Assembly (NCBI RefSeq): GCF_022539665.2
Contig: NC_081333.1
Span: forward strand, 5,888,971-5,952,970
DNA length: 64,000 nt
Direction: 5' to 3'
Origin: Daphnia carinata
Taxonomy: Eukaryota > Arthropoda > Branchiopoda > Diplostraca > Daphniidae
The notes beneath the pieces are model-generated. The model saw only the letters and a program-made list of their open reading frames with translations. It searched no databases and was not told the origin of the DNA. The position numbers and the translations under genes were made by a program. Position 1 is the stretch's first letter. The number at the start of each line of letters is the position of its first letter. Below, one piece after another: positions 1 to 11,620 of the stretch.

Positions 1-283
1 CACTATATTCACATTGAATACAGGTATATTTGATGCTGTTTGAATGTAGATATTGAAACTCACTGTATCACACTATATTCACATTGAATACACGTATATT
101 TGATGCTGTTTGAATGTACATCATGAAACTGATTCTATCACACTATATTCACATTGAATACACGTATATTTGATGCTTTGAATGTAGATATGGAAACTCA
201 CTGTATCACACTATATTCACATTGAATACACGTATATTTGAAGCTGTTTGAATGTAGATATAGAAGCTCACTGTATCACACTA
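1..283 (+). repeat. 70-bp satellite array 1
   Basis: Four tandem copies of a unit of about 70 bp, starting at 1, 71, 141 and about 208. Each contains the phrases cactatattcacattgaat and gctgtttgaatgtag. One copy is a few bases short. The same unit recurs at 27.6-28.1 kb and 32.6-33.8 kb in reverse orientation and at 35.6-36.2 kb in this orientation. The array enters from outside the window, so its true length is unknown. It ends abruptly next to a broken glycoprotein gene. Confidence 0.95.
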
Positions 284-394
284 TAGGAATCGATTCGTGA
301 GCCACAGGTCTTGGATCATCGGAAGGGCGACAGCATACAGCCCAGATTAGTGTAAAAAGACCGCAGGCGTAACATATGCGTAAGAAGAGAAGCA

Positions 395-1965
395 CTAAGA
401 GACATAATATGCCGATGAAGAAATAATTTGTGATGGTTTCCCACAAGATGTATAAGTTCCGACACTAGCCGATGTCACTAAGACATTCGATGCACTGTAT
501 TTGTGGCGTAAGGCAAATTCAGGTGGAGGATGTTCATTAATCGCGGCGGCTATGTCGGCCATAATGTTGATATGATTTAGCATATTGTCGGTATATGCCG
601 GGTTGCTTCGATGTTCGTAGTCGAAGAATTCGACATTTTCATACCGAAAAGAATGCGCAAGCGTCTGTTCCGGTAACACAATGTTTGCTTCAATTGGTAT
701 CCAGGTGTCGTTACGGTAGGCATAAGGTTTGTCGTTAAAATTAACGAAACCATTAGTCCAGTAACAAGGGGAATATCTCACAAGTTCCCATCCGTCAAGA
801 TTAATAGTGTAATATTGAAATTTCGGTTGCGTTCCACAAGATGTCAGTATAGCCTCAAATGTAACATTTAAAGCCTTACATTGAATCAGCACAACCGTTT
901 TTCCAAAGGCTTGTAATTTTGTGCACTGTGGTAAATTTAACTGCGAAGCTGCTAACCATCCGTTATATTGAGCAGTTGTAACAGCCCTTTCGTGTTTGGC
1001 CTTGCGAGCCTCACATTGCATTAGTCGAATTTGTCTTGCCAATTCATTTTCATGATCGGTAAGTTGGTCTCGAATATATTGTATATTCGCGGGTACGCTT
1101 AGATTTTCGTCGTTAGATGGCGCTGGGGTCTCCAAAGTGGCTGTTAAATTTTCCATGATGGCCGCCGTCGAAACGGTGAGTTTTGATTGGCCGATGATCT
1201 CAAACGATGAAGCTCTATTGGTGCATTCGTTTTGTAGGGAGGCACAGCGTTTTATAGGCGTCAAATGAAAATCAAGTTGTTTGGCATCATCTTGGAGCCT
1301 GAAAATTATTTCGTCACCCGGTAGACGAACCAGTGTACCCATTCCATCTTCCACTAGTCGGGCTTTCGGTTTAGTCTTCTGTGTATAGGTTTTATCCCAA
1401 ATCAGTGTTAAGTGATTGTGTGATAAATTTCCAGTCGTGGCGGAAGCTGTTCCGATCGGAGTTCTAAAATCGGCGTCTTCGTGTTGCTGAAAAAGTTGCA
1501 CTTTCTCCAGAACACAGTTTATAATTTCAGAATCAATTGTTTGTAACCAATATCCGAAAATGTCAGGTTCGCGATCAAATACAAATTCATCGTCTGAAAA
1601 AGTCATCCGATTTTCGTCACAACGTTTATGGTTAATCATTTCGTTCACTCGGCAGGTGAAGTGTCAATCGAAATTTTATCCGGCACTACCACTAGTTGAC
1701 CGAAAAAGTTCATGGAGATGCGCCGAAAATTCTTCCATCTTGCTCAAATATATCCGGGAAATTTAGCCGCGGCACGTTCTTCGCTATAAATCGCATATTT
1801 CACCTTCACGGCCTTATTATCGGGCGCAATTGCTTGACAATTATCGTCGGAGAATTGGAGTATTCCCGTCTTTAATGGTTCGGAACAGTCGCATACGGTT
1901 GTTTGAAATGCCTGCGGGTGTAACCCGTAAAGGCATAGCAACAGTATGAATGGAATCAGCGACAT
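395..1965 (-). pseudogene. broken envelope-glycoprotein-like gene
   Basis: Reading leftward, a 73-codon frame (1965-1744) starts with a hydrophobic signal-peptide-like segment followed by a Cys-rich start (CDCSEP). A short segment in another frame follows (about 1743-1650), then a 417-codon frame (1648-395). The long frame has spaced cysteines, N-glycosylation sites (NVT, NLT, NDT), and a C-terminal part resembling the ectodomain of glycoproteins of Jingchuvirales/rhabdo-like viruses, which arthropod BEL/Pao elements are known to have captured. The family call is from memory of the pattern, not from a search. At least two frame changes plus stops separate the parts, and I see no transmembrane anchor at the end, so it is not functional as read. 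No reverse transcriptase lies next to it. It directly abuts satellite array 1. Confidence 0.5.
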
Positions 1966-3581
1966 TTTCTATAGAGGGCAACATATAGTAAACATTACAG
2001 TCAATATCAAACAGTGGAAGGTATAGATAAAAGCATTACACAACATCATGTGGGTTTCTTAAACTAGGGGAGTAATATAAAAAGAAGAAGGTAAAATAAA
2101 AAGCGGAAGCGGAAAGTATATATGACGGCAATCGGAAAAGGTCAACGCTCTCCCGTCGGCCTTTAAACAGTTGTCGATGGTCGCGAGCGAGTAAAAAATA
2201 CGCATGTAAGGCATAGAAAAACGCGTTTTATCGGGTGTAAAAGGGAATACGTTTATGTCATAACTGGTGTCATTAGGAAGAGGAAAAGACAATCTCAATG
2301 ACGTCGAAGAAAATTTCCGAAAATAATGAATCGTTTAAACAGGAGGATAAAAAGATGCAGGTTACAATTTAAAGACGGAAAGTCACATAGTGACCATGTT
2401 CATTTAGTTAAACCAAGGGCGTATACAGATAGGGTAAAAGGCAAGTGAAACACGAGCAAGGTGAAAGAAAAGGGCGCGCTTGGTGGGCTTGAAGGGTGTA
2501 TTATTCCTAACCTCAACGCGAGATGTAACACAGGTGCTAATAGCTCAATGACAGAGTGCTCAGCTGCGATGCTGGAGGTCTGATGCTCGAATCTTCAGTA
2601 GAACTAGATTACTCATCCATCAATAAGGGTACTAAACTACGCAAAATGTTACAATTCATTATCTATTATCAAAAATAAACGACGTGAAATTTAGGTTTTT
2701 ATTTTCTAAGTCCAACACATGAGAAAGAGCAAGGGAAAGAAGTAAAAATGGCGCTAAAGGGGAACGAACATATGGGGAAGAAGGAAAGAGCGGCTTGTGC
2801 GAGACAAAGGACATTTGTCGCAGACACAAGAAGTTGGGGTAAAATAGGCGTAAATTTCTTTTCGAAAGATACGTAGGCTTATGGGGTATATGAACTATTG
2901 TTTTTTTGTATATATATATTCGAGGGACCCAAGAGAGGGAGAAAAAGGGAGAAAAAAGAATTCAACCAAGGAAGGGAGTATTCTAAGGGAACCGCAGCAA
3001 AAGAGAAAAAGGGGTAAAAGGGAATAAAAGCTTAGACTGAAACGTAGCAAATTGTATACTGTAGAACAGAGAATAGCGTACGCGCGGGGAAATAGAAAAC
3101 TGTTTCCTAATTTCCTATATTCCGACGGTTACTACGCGAAGATCTTTTTTTTCTTATGTTCTTATGTGTAGGGCTCATGGGATTTTTATAAAAGTGAATA
3201 CAGGAGGAGGTTAACTATTGCTGGCACCTGGTTTATTTTATCGTACCAAAAAAACAGGGGGTGGCTACATGATAGGCACATGAGGCAGTAGGGATAACAC
3301 AATCAATAATATTCTCTACTGGTGGAGGATAGCGAGGGTTATGACAATGCATGCACAAATCCTCATCTCCCCAACTCTGGGCAGGCCATCCAAAAAGTGG
3401 TGGATGTCGATTTACTGGATCGAGATCCAGAATTTCTTTAAATTTTTCGGTAGCTCGACGCCATTTTCCGAGCTCGATGAAACGCAGTAACTGCTCACTA
3501 AGGACGTAGGTCACATAATTCAATTCCTACTGCATATCCTGGAGTCGCTTCCTAAAAGATTCCACCGGGTTGGGGTTTTCG
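1966..3581. other. no recognisable gene
   Basis: Purine-rich, low-complexity DNA (many gaaaagggag runs, 2690-3030). A weak tRNA-like stretch lies near 2545-2615 with a degraded B-box. An open frame of 96 codons at 3523-3233 (-) has no family that I recognise. It could be a leftover of the retroelement or virus that supplied the glycoprotein gene, but nothing shows this. Confidence 0.5.
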
Positions 3582-4075
3582 TGGCGATATGGCTAGTTGA
3601 TATAGCCCTCGACCACGGTTCGGGAGTCTCAGGCTCAAACCACGCCGTGATCATGACTAAAAATTTTACCAGTGGATTCCTTAAGAGTCGGCGAAGCTAA
3701 TTAATTCTACTGTGATTGAATATTTTAAGTTTTTATTTCTGGTTTGGTTTGAAATGGCTTTGATATTAAGATAGGGTACACATATGTCTAGACGCCATAG
3801 CAACACAGCCCTCGACCACCACCCGGAAGTCTCGGGTTCGATCCCCGGCTCAGCCGCCGTTCACCCAATACAAACATGTGTTCATTTTTTGGTTTTTCTT
3901 TAATAGAACTAGTATATGGCGGCCCGTCCCAGGACGGTAATAGGTGAAGTCTAGTATTAAGTGTCTGCTCTCGTTTTCTCCCTGCCTGCAGCTTTCCCCC
4001 TTCTTCCACCCTCGGTTCACGATTTTCCATCCGTCTGCTTTTTCATGCTGACTGCAATTTTATTCCAGTCCATTT
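3582..4075 (+). repeat. SINE-like, two tRNA-derived heads
   Basis: Two related tRNA-like segments (about 3590-3650 and 3786-3856) both contain the phrase gccctcgacca. The second has a perfect RNA polymerase III B-box (3835-3846, GGTTCGATCCCC). Neither folds into a full cloverleaf, so these are tRNA-derived rather than tRNA genes. The tail (3903-4060) shares the phrases aactagta and ggcccgtcc with a block at 21886-21930, which suggests a dispersed SINE family. A 38-bp stretch at 3741-3778 recurs near 40503-40541. Confidence 0.55.
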
Positions 4076-4560
4076 AAGTTCGAAAAATAAATGTTGAACT
4101 CTTGCCGGTGGCAGTTGGAAATTTGTTCAGGTTTTCGAACCTTACTCCAGGTATTTGAATGTCATGCGGTTCCTATTCGACCAATGGTAAGAAGGACGGA
4201 AAAGGAGAAAGCAAAATGTTAAGCCTAGCCAGAGTCAGTTGAAGTTTTTACTTCTTTTCTGTAATAAATTCTTACACAACTTGTTCGTTGTTATCTGATG
4301 ATGGGCCAAGAACGAATCGGCAAACGAACGATCAGTCGTCAGTTGGTCAACAACGTTGATTTAGCATTACGCTGATGAAATTGCAAAAGCTTCTATTTAG
4401 AAATCGTACTCATTGAAGTTTAACATGTCCCCTTCTCGTAGGCGAACAATTTCCGAGATCCACTGTAAAATGCCAATTGTGGTCGGGAGCGTAAACGTTA
4501 CCTGAAGCAATACTGCAATAATCGAAAATAAAATGAGAATACTGGATGTTGTCACTTGCT
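4076..4560. other. no recognisable gene
   Basis: AT-rich unique-looking sequence between the SINE-like block and the long tandem repeat. I see no open frame or RNA signal of note. Confidence 0.6.
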
Positions 4561-7500
4561 CGATTGTGAACCCTGTTAATAGATATGTTGACAGTCAGAT
4601 ATGTCAGATATGTTGATCAGCAGTCCATCCTCGCGCAGCTTTTCACTTTGAAAGTTGCGAATGAAAGTATGCTTCAGAAATTTGCAGGATGCAACTCAAA
4701 CATATGCTTCGTTTGTTCACCTGTAAACAGGAGAAAATTTGTGATCTTCAGATTAAGCCACCGTCTTCTTTTTAATCTTAACAGTCACATAGAGAATGAA
4801 AACAATAACGCATGTTAAAATAGAACTGAAGTGATAAATGCAGATCCCCTTCATCTGGGGGACGTTAAAAAACGGAATGCTGTTGGTTAAGAGTAGCGCA
4901 CTTGTTGAGTGGTATGCTGTGCATGTTTAAATGAGCTATTTGTTGACATAAGCACTGAAAGCGTTATGTCATATGTGACTGGTTGAATGCTTTGTACGTA
5001 TGACTTTCAAATTTCTTGCAGTTTAGTGGTGGTTTAGCTTAGCTTAGTTTAGGCATCCTTTTGGGCGAGCGCAGAAGTCAAAGAAAACTGCTGTCCCTGG
5101 TTGAAACGCAGATCCTTATGTGTTGGTTACGTGGCAGTCACACTTGTCACCCGGAAGTTCAACCAATTCTGTACAAATGTAATTGAGGCCTTCGATGAAA
5201 TGGCATACACAATTTGCTGAGGAGTGCACTGCAGAATAGAGATCTAGCCGCAGAATGCTATCAGCTGTTCCAGTGAAAAACTTCGGTGAAAAACAGAAAT
5301 ACGAAAAATATGTGGTAAAAAACGTTTAACACAACCAGTTAATAGCTATAGTGAAAATGCACAGTGCCTTCGCCAGCAAGGTTTGAAAAAATTGAACGTT
5401 GTTGGTTGAGGTTGGTGGAACTTGTTGAATGCTAAAATCTGGACGTTTTCATGAGGCAACTGTTGACAAATGAACACAGAAAGCTTTAAATCAAAGGTGA
5501 TTTGTCTAGTGCTTTGCACCTTTGAGTTTGAAATTTGTTTTCATTAATCATCAGTCTGAACTGGAACGGAAATGGAGAGCCCTATCCCATGTACTGGTTT
5601 GACAAAGTTGAACGCCGTTGTTTGATTTAGCGGAAGTTGTCAAATGCCAACCTCTCCACGTTTCAGTGAGGCACCTATTAGCAAATAACCAGAGGTAGCT
5701 ATAAATAAAATGTCACTTGTTGAGTGCTTGACACCTGTGAATTTGGTATTTCTTTTAGTTGATCAACAGTCCGTCCTCGCGTAGCTCTTCACTTCGAAAA
5801 TTGCAAATGGAGTGTGCCTGTGAAAATTGCAGTATGCAACTCAACGAATTCTTCATCTGTAAACATGAGAACATGTGTGATCTTCAAATTAAAAAAACGA
5901 TTTTTTGAAAACGTAAACAACAGCCAAACGGTAAACCAAAACCACAAAGTATGTTGAGAAAGAACTGAAGCGGAAGTGTATATCCTTTACCTGGATGGGT
6001 TGACAAAGTTAAACTCTGTTGATTGAGGATGGTGGAACTCACTGCATGCCAACATCTGCACGTTTCAGTGAGGCACCTGTTAATAAGTAACTACTGAAAG
6101 CTTGAAATGAAACATGACTTGTTGAATTCTTGACACCTGTGAGTTTGTTGTTTCTTGTAGTCGATCAGCAGTCCATTCTGGCGTAGATCTTCACTTTCAA
6201 TGTTGCAAATGAACTTGGCCAGTGAAATTTGCAGAATGCAAATCAATGAATGCCTCATCTGTAAACGTGAGAAAATTTGTGATCTTCAAAGAAGTAACTA
6301 TGTCTTTGTGTAAACGCATACAATAGCCAATTGGTAAACAGAAGCACCACAACACTTTAAAATGGAACTGATGTGGAAATGCACAGCCCTTTACCTGAAA
6401 TGTGTCGAAAAAGTTGCACACCATAGGTTGAGAATGGTAGTACTTGTTGAACCTCAATATCTGCCCGTATCAATGAGGTTTCTAATTACAAATGAACATT
6501 GAAAGGCTTACGTCAAACGTGACTAATTGATGCTGCTATCTACCTATGCCGATGACATTTCTTTTAGTGGACCAGCAATCCATCCTAATATTGCTTTTCC
6601 CTCTCGGAGTTGCAAATGAAGCGTGTCTCCTAAATTTCCAGATTGCAATTCAAGGGAATGCTTCACCTATAAACGGGAAAATTTGAGGATTTTAGATGAA
6701 GCCACTGTCTGTTGGTAAATTAAAACAGCAAAGCAGTGGAAGAAAACATAAACGCACGTTAAAATAGAACTGAAGGTAAAAATGCTCAGCCCTTTCATCT
6801 GGAAGGTGTTGGAAAAGACTGAATTCTGTTGGTTTATTAGGGTATTACTTGTTGATTGCTTAAACGTGCATGTTTGAATCAGGTACCTGTTGACGAATAA
6901 ACCCTGAGAGCTTCAAGTCATACGTGACTGGTTTAGTGCTTTGCACCTGTGAGTCTCACGGGTTTGTTGTAGTTTAGTAGGAGTTTAGTTTAGTTTTGGC
7001 ACCCTTTTCGCAAGCCCAGACGTCAAGGAAAACCCATAACTGTTATCACCTGGTTAAAAACTGTTATTACCTGGTTGTAAACGCGTTCTAAAAAATTGGC
7101 TTAAAGAAATCGGTTACCCTGGTCAGTTAACAGCTGAGAATACCGAGCTCTTTCGCCTGGAAGATATTGAAAAAGTTGAGCGCAGTTGGTTTAGTGTGGC
7201 GGAATTTGTTGAATGCCCGCTTCAATGAGGCACCTGTTGACAAAAAACCACTGAAAGCTTTCAATAAAACTTGACTTGTTTGAATGTTTAATACCTGTGC
7301 GTTTGGCATATCTTTTGATCGGACAACATTCCATTCTTGCGTATTACTTCACTTTCAAAGTTGCAAATGAAGTGGGCCTGAGAAATGTGCAAAATGCAAC
7401 TCAAGTAATACTTCACCTGTAATTAGAAAATTTGTGTGATTCACATGAAGCCACACTATCTTTTTGTGAACGTAAACAGTAGTCTATTGCTTACCATACC

Positions 7501-8005
7501 ATACCAACACCTGTTGAAGGAGAACTGAAGTGGAAGTGCAGAGCTCGTTCACCTGAAATGGGTTGACAAAGTTCAACACTGTTCGTTGAGGACAGTGGTT
7601 CCTTTGGAATGCTTATCTGTGCAGGTTTGAGGTACCTGTTGAAAAATAAATGTTGAATACCTTAAGCCAAACATGTCTTGTTAAACTTTATGTAAAAGAT
7701 TACTATCGTGCACCAGTAGTGCTGTACACCTATAAGGTGGCATTGCCTTTTGTTGATCAAATATGAGCGAAAGAAAATTGTAATCTTCAGGTGATGCCAC
7801 TGCCGTTCTGGAATGTACGCAACAGTCAATTAGTCAACACAAACTTTGACCCATCTAAAAATTAAACTGAATTAGAAATGCCAAGCCCGTTCAACTGGAC
7901 AATGTTGTAAAAGTTGAACAACGTTAACTTGAGGGTAATGGAACTTGTTGCAAGCTAATATCTACAAATAAGTTATAAAAATTTGAATGTAGGATGTTGC
8001 CTGTT
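4561..8005 (+). repeat. degenerate ~400-bp tandem repeat
   Basis: The same series of phrases repeats: a gatcagcagtcc-like start, ttcactttcaaagttgcaaatga, cacctgtaaac.. with gtgatcttcag, agaactgaagtggaaatgca, then a gttgacaaagttgaac-like part, then cctgttgac and cttgttgaatgct. The start marker occurs at 4615, 5761, 6163, 6570, 7317 and 7755. The clean spacings are 402, 407 and 438 bp; the gaps of 1146 and 747 are close to three and two units. A second block beginning gtttagtggtggtttag recurs at about 5020 and 6970. Copies are diverged and contain no sustained frame, so this is an old satellite or a repeat-rich part of an element. Confidence 0.85.
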
Positions 8006-8366
8006 TAAATGAGCAGGGAAAAAAAACATTTTCTAGTACAACACATCCAATGGCTGACTTTTGGGAGAGCTAAGAGACATCAAAAGAAACCACTGGCAAC
8101 TGAATTATCACCTGTTTAAATGAAAATTATATTGAAACAAACAGAAATGCTGAATTTTGGAAAAAATTGTGGTATAAGAAATCGCTTACCATAGTTAAAA
8201 TATGACAGCAGGACGTTTTTGTCTACGTCGTTTGGTAGCTGAATTTCGTCTGACGTCAATGTGTCAATGATGGTGAAAACGGATTGCTAAAATGCGGAAT
8301 CTGGTGATTGGAAATGACTAAAAAAGGGAAAACATAAAACGGGAAAAAGCTAGCTTAGCCGTAGGC

Positions 8367-8468
8367 AGGTCGAACCTTTTTTCAGGTAGTCGAACCTTTT
8401 TTCAGGTAGTCGAACTTTTTTTCAGGTAGTCGAACCTTTTTCAGGTAGTCGAACCTTTTTCCAGGTAG
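8367..8468 (+). repeat. 20-bp tandem repeat, block 1
   Basis: Five copies of a unit of 19-21 bp, TCGAACCTTTTTTCAGGTAG, varying only in T-run length and one C. Each copy carries a pyrimidine tract followed by CAG|GTAG, which resembles a 3' splice acceptor. It lies downstream of the 400-bp array. Confidence 0.9.
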
Positions 8469-8556
8469 AAAAAAAAACACGTGATGTCAATACGACCAAT
8501 GATAAAACGGATGGCAAAAGGGAAGGAAAAGGTTAAGCTTTGCCAAAGGCAGTTTA

Positions 8557-8613
8557 AACCTTTTTTCAGGTAGTCGAACCTTTTTTCAGGTAGTTGAACC
8601 TTTTTCCAGGTAG
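8557..8613 (+). repeat. 20-bp tandem repeat, block 2
   Basis: Three more copies of the same 20-bp unit as block 1, about 90 bp downstream. Both blocks are followed by a poly-A stretch, so they look like two copies of one larger segment (about 8340-8480 and 8525-8625). Confidence 0.9.
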
Positions 8614-9258
8614 AAAAAAATCAGGTGACTGCACACGAACCAATCACTGCGTGCGCACGCCGTTAGGTTTTTCGGACAAACACACAGACAGATACACAAA
8701 CAAACTCCACCCACAAATAGACCTTTGGCTTTTATAAAGAGTGCCGGTCATAATTCCTTTTATTCTCATTTTATTTTCTACAACAGCCTGTATTTTCGTC
8801 TTTGACGACGTTCTCCTTACTCTCGAATTTGAAATTTATTGTTATAGAGAAAGCTAGCGAAATATTTGCGGTCTACTTTGTTTATTCATAGCTTGGAGAT
8901 AGGGAATATAATGCGAAGGGGGAAAAACTTTGTTGGAGATAGCGCTCTATACTAAGGGAAATAAGCATATTGCTACTTGGGGTGTGAGTAAATAGGGAGA
9001 TTTTCTTTTGGTGGTCCTTTTTCCGAGCCTTTTCATTTTTTACGTTGTCTTAATTGTGGATGGTGGTGGGGTCGCGCCCCTGCCGTTTTCAACCTGAGTC
9101 CCACAGGTCAGGCGACCAGTTGAAAAGAGGGGGGTGACGCTTCGCGGGATCCAAGTCCAGAATGAGCTTGAGGGTGTTGAGCTATTCAGAAAAACAGTGA
9201 ATCACAGTCTAAAGAACTCGAAAGGTTAAAATGCCTTGTACAACAGACGTGTGCAAAA
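8614..9258 (+). promoter_or_regulatory. probable leader of the BEL/Pao element
   Basis: Gene-free stretch upstream of gag. It contains a TATA-like motif (about 8732-8738, cttttataaag) and a GC-rich hairpin-prone block near 9065-9130. I expected a 5' LTR here, but could not match any part to the region after pol (15627-16085), so LTR boundaries stay undefined. Confidence 0.3.
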
Positions 9259-11620
9259 ATGTCTAGACAATGCCCCGAGGGTGAGAACGTCTCATCCCAA
9301 GGTCGTCTGGACACGTCGATACAAGGCATGTTGTCTCAGCGTCGCGAAGCTCTAGGATGGCCGCAAGGCATTACCCCATCCTCACCGTCACAGGCAGCCA
9401 ACCTATTGGAGCAATGCAGAAAAGCCGGGACAACGGGCGAGCAAATGGACAGCATAGGGGCAACTATCGACATGTCTAACGATCCATCGTTTAGCTGCCT
9501 GCAACAGCCAAAGGGCGATCCAAAATCTGATTCTAGTCTCATCTGCAAACTTGTCGATTCTTTGACAATGTCAGCACTTCCACCTCCCACTATCACCAAG
9601 TTCGACGGGAACCCTCTGAACTACCAGATGTTTAAGTCGAAGTTCATGACGCTGTATCACAACCGGTGCAGCGACAATGGAATTGGACTAGCGCATCTGC
9701 AGGAGCTACTTGCTACTCATGTTCTCAACTCGGTAGCTGATTGTGTTCACGACCCAAGCAAATACGAAGTGGTCTGACATCGACTTGATCAAGAATATGG
9801 CCACACCACTATCATGGCTCAAACCCATCTAAATAACCTCCTCCGACTTCCATCTGTGCAGCCGAACGACAGCGCCAGCTTGAAAACATTTTCCAACAAG
9901 CTTCACGGTGCTGTCTCCGCTCTATCAACCTCTGGACTCGCGAGCGAATTAGAGTCGCTGGGCAACCTCATGCATGTTGTCACCAAACTGCTGAAGACCT
10001 TGAGGGAAAGATGGGGAGGAAAGGTGATGAAGATGCACCCCGCTGTACCTTCAATAGTCGATCTGGATGGCTGGTTAACCCTTCAGTCAAAGGGTTCTGA
10101 TTTTGCAAAATTAATGGCGGGGCCATCAACACTTCCAACGATTCCACCAGTCGTGCCCAAGAGAAATGGGAAGGGATATCCAACTCCCTATGTCTCTACC
10201 ATCAACCACGTTACCACCTCGACGCCTGAAACAAACTTACCGCAATCAAAAGGAGGAGGTTTGCGGGTGAGCCCACCCAATACAACCTCGTTTAGCCAAA
10301 CAAGAGGCAACTCAACGTGCTTTGTTTGCAGAGGGGCGATACACAAAATCGAGGAGTGTAACACCTTCAGGCAGATGTCTCCAACACAAAGAGCGGAGAC
10401 AATCTTCAAAGCAGGCAGGTGTCTCCGATGCCTTACAGGAAAGCACACCAGCCGAGCTTGCAGAGTCAAATCGATTCGATGTACGGTCGAAGGATGCAAG
10501 TATCCAGGACACTCGACGTTGCTTCACGGTTCCGAGTTTTCGACAAAAACCAATGCAAGCACCTCCAGTGATTACAAGACCACACCAGAATCGAAGCCAC
10601 CGCGTCGAGTGACTTTCGACGACAAGGTCGATGAAGCCTTCCTCGGCGCAGTATCACGCACTGGACTGGACACACCACGTCGAGTGCTTTTCAAAATTGT
10701 TCCTGTCCATCTACAACATGGAGAAAGGGTCTTCGATACCTTTGGATTCTTAGATAGCGGAAGCGACTCCACCTTAATCCGAAGTGACGTGGCCAGAACT
10801 CAACTAGGTTTGGAAGGGCCAACAACGAAGATCAACGTGACATCTTACGACGGGGGAGTTACTCCAGTCAATGCTCACATCGTGGACTTCGTCATCAGTT
10901 CGCGAGACGGGTCGACTTCGTTCCAAGCAAGAAGAGCGTACGCAGTAGAAAATCTACAAGTCGCTCAAAATCCAACCTTTACAGTCTTACAAGCCAAGGC
11001 ATTCCCTCATCTTCAAGGTCTGAAGCTCCCAGAAGTCCAATCCGACCAAGTAACGGTTCTAATTGGTCTCGATGTAGCAGACGCTCACGACCATAGCGAA
11101 TCACGCAAACCGATAGATGGATTGACCGGACCAGTAGCTTTCAACACGCCATTTGGATGGTGTCTGGGAGGCAAAGTGGGCCCGCAAAGCGAACAGGAGC
11201 AACCAAGCCATTACGTAGCCCACATCACATCGAGAGAAGAAGAAAGAAACCTTTCCGAACTCGTCGAGCGGTTTTGGAGGCTGGAGTCGAAAGACTCTGT
11301 ACAGCCTCCTACCCTCATGTCAGCAGAAGATCGACGGGGAGAAGAGATTCTGAAGAGGACCTCCAGATACATCAGTAATCACCATCAAATTGGTCTAATG
11401 TGGAAGGTCGACAATCCAGAATTACCAGACAGCCGCAGTATGGCGCTAAGTCGCATGTTTCAAATCGAACGGCGCTTCAAAAGAGACCCCAGCTACGCCA
11501 AACGATATGACGATGTCATTCAAGAATACATCAACCTTGGCCATGCTCGTCTCTTATCAACAGAAGAAGCTAGACGTAGGACACCGAAGACAAACTACAT
11601 GCCTCATCATGGTGTCCAAA
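9259..11620 (+). pseudogene. BEL/Pao gag, zinc knuckles and protease
   Basis: The ATG at 9259 opens a gag frame that stays in one frame to about 11620 except for an in-frame TGA at 9775-9777. After the helical Gag core (about 9590-10110) come Cys-rich knuckles (10318-10500, starting CFVC, then CLRC and CTVEGC), the BEL-type set. An aspartic protease follows, with its D-S-G triad at 10753-10761. The frame then continues to the linker and the start of reverse transcriptase (SRMFQIERRF). A frame change near 11610-11660 separates it from the rest of RT. In the family all of this is one polyprotein that is cut by the protease. The stop and shift make this copy inactive. Confidence 0.9.

Noticed and set aside
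1..283. CRISPR-like regular repeats
   Set aside because: The units are contiguous with no variable spacers, in a eukaryotic context: satellite DNA.
3233..3523. 96-codon minus-strand frame with a few Cys/His
   Set aside because: No match to a zinc-finger spacing or a known family; isolated.
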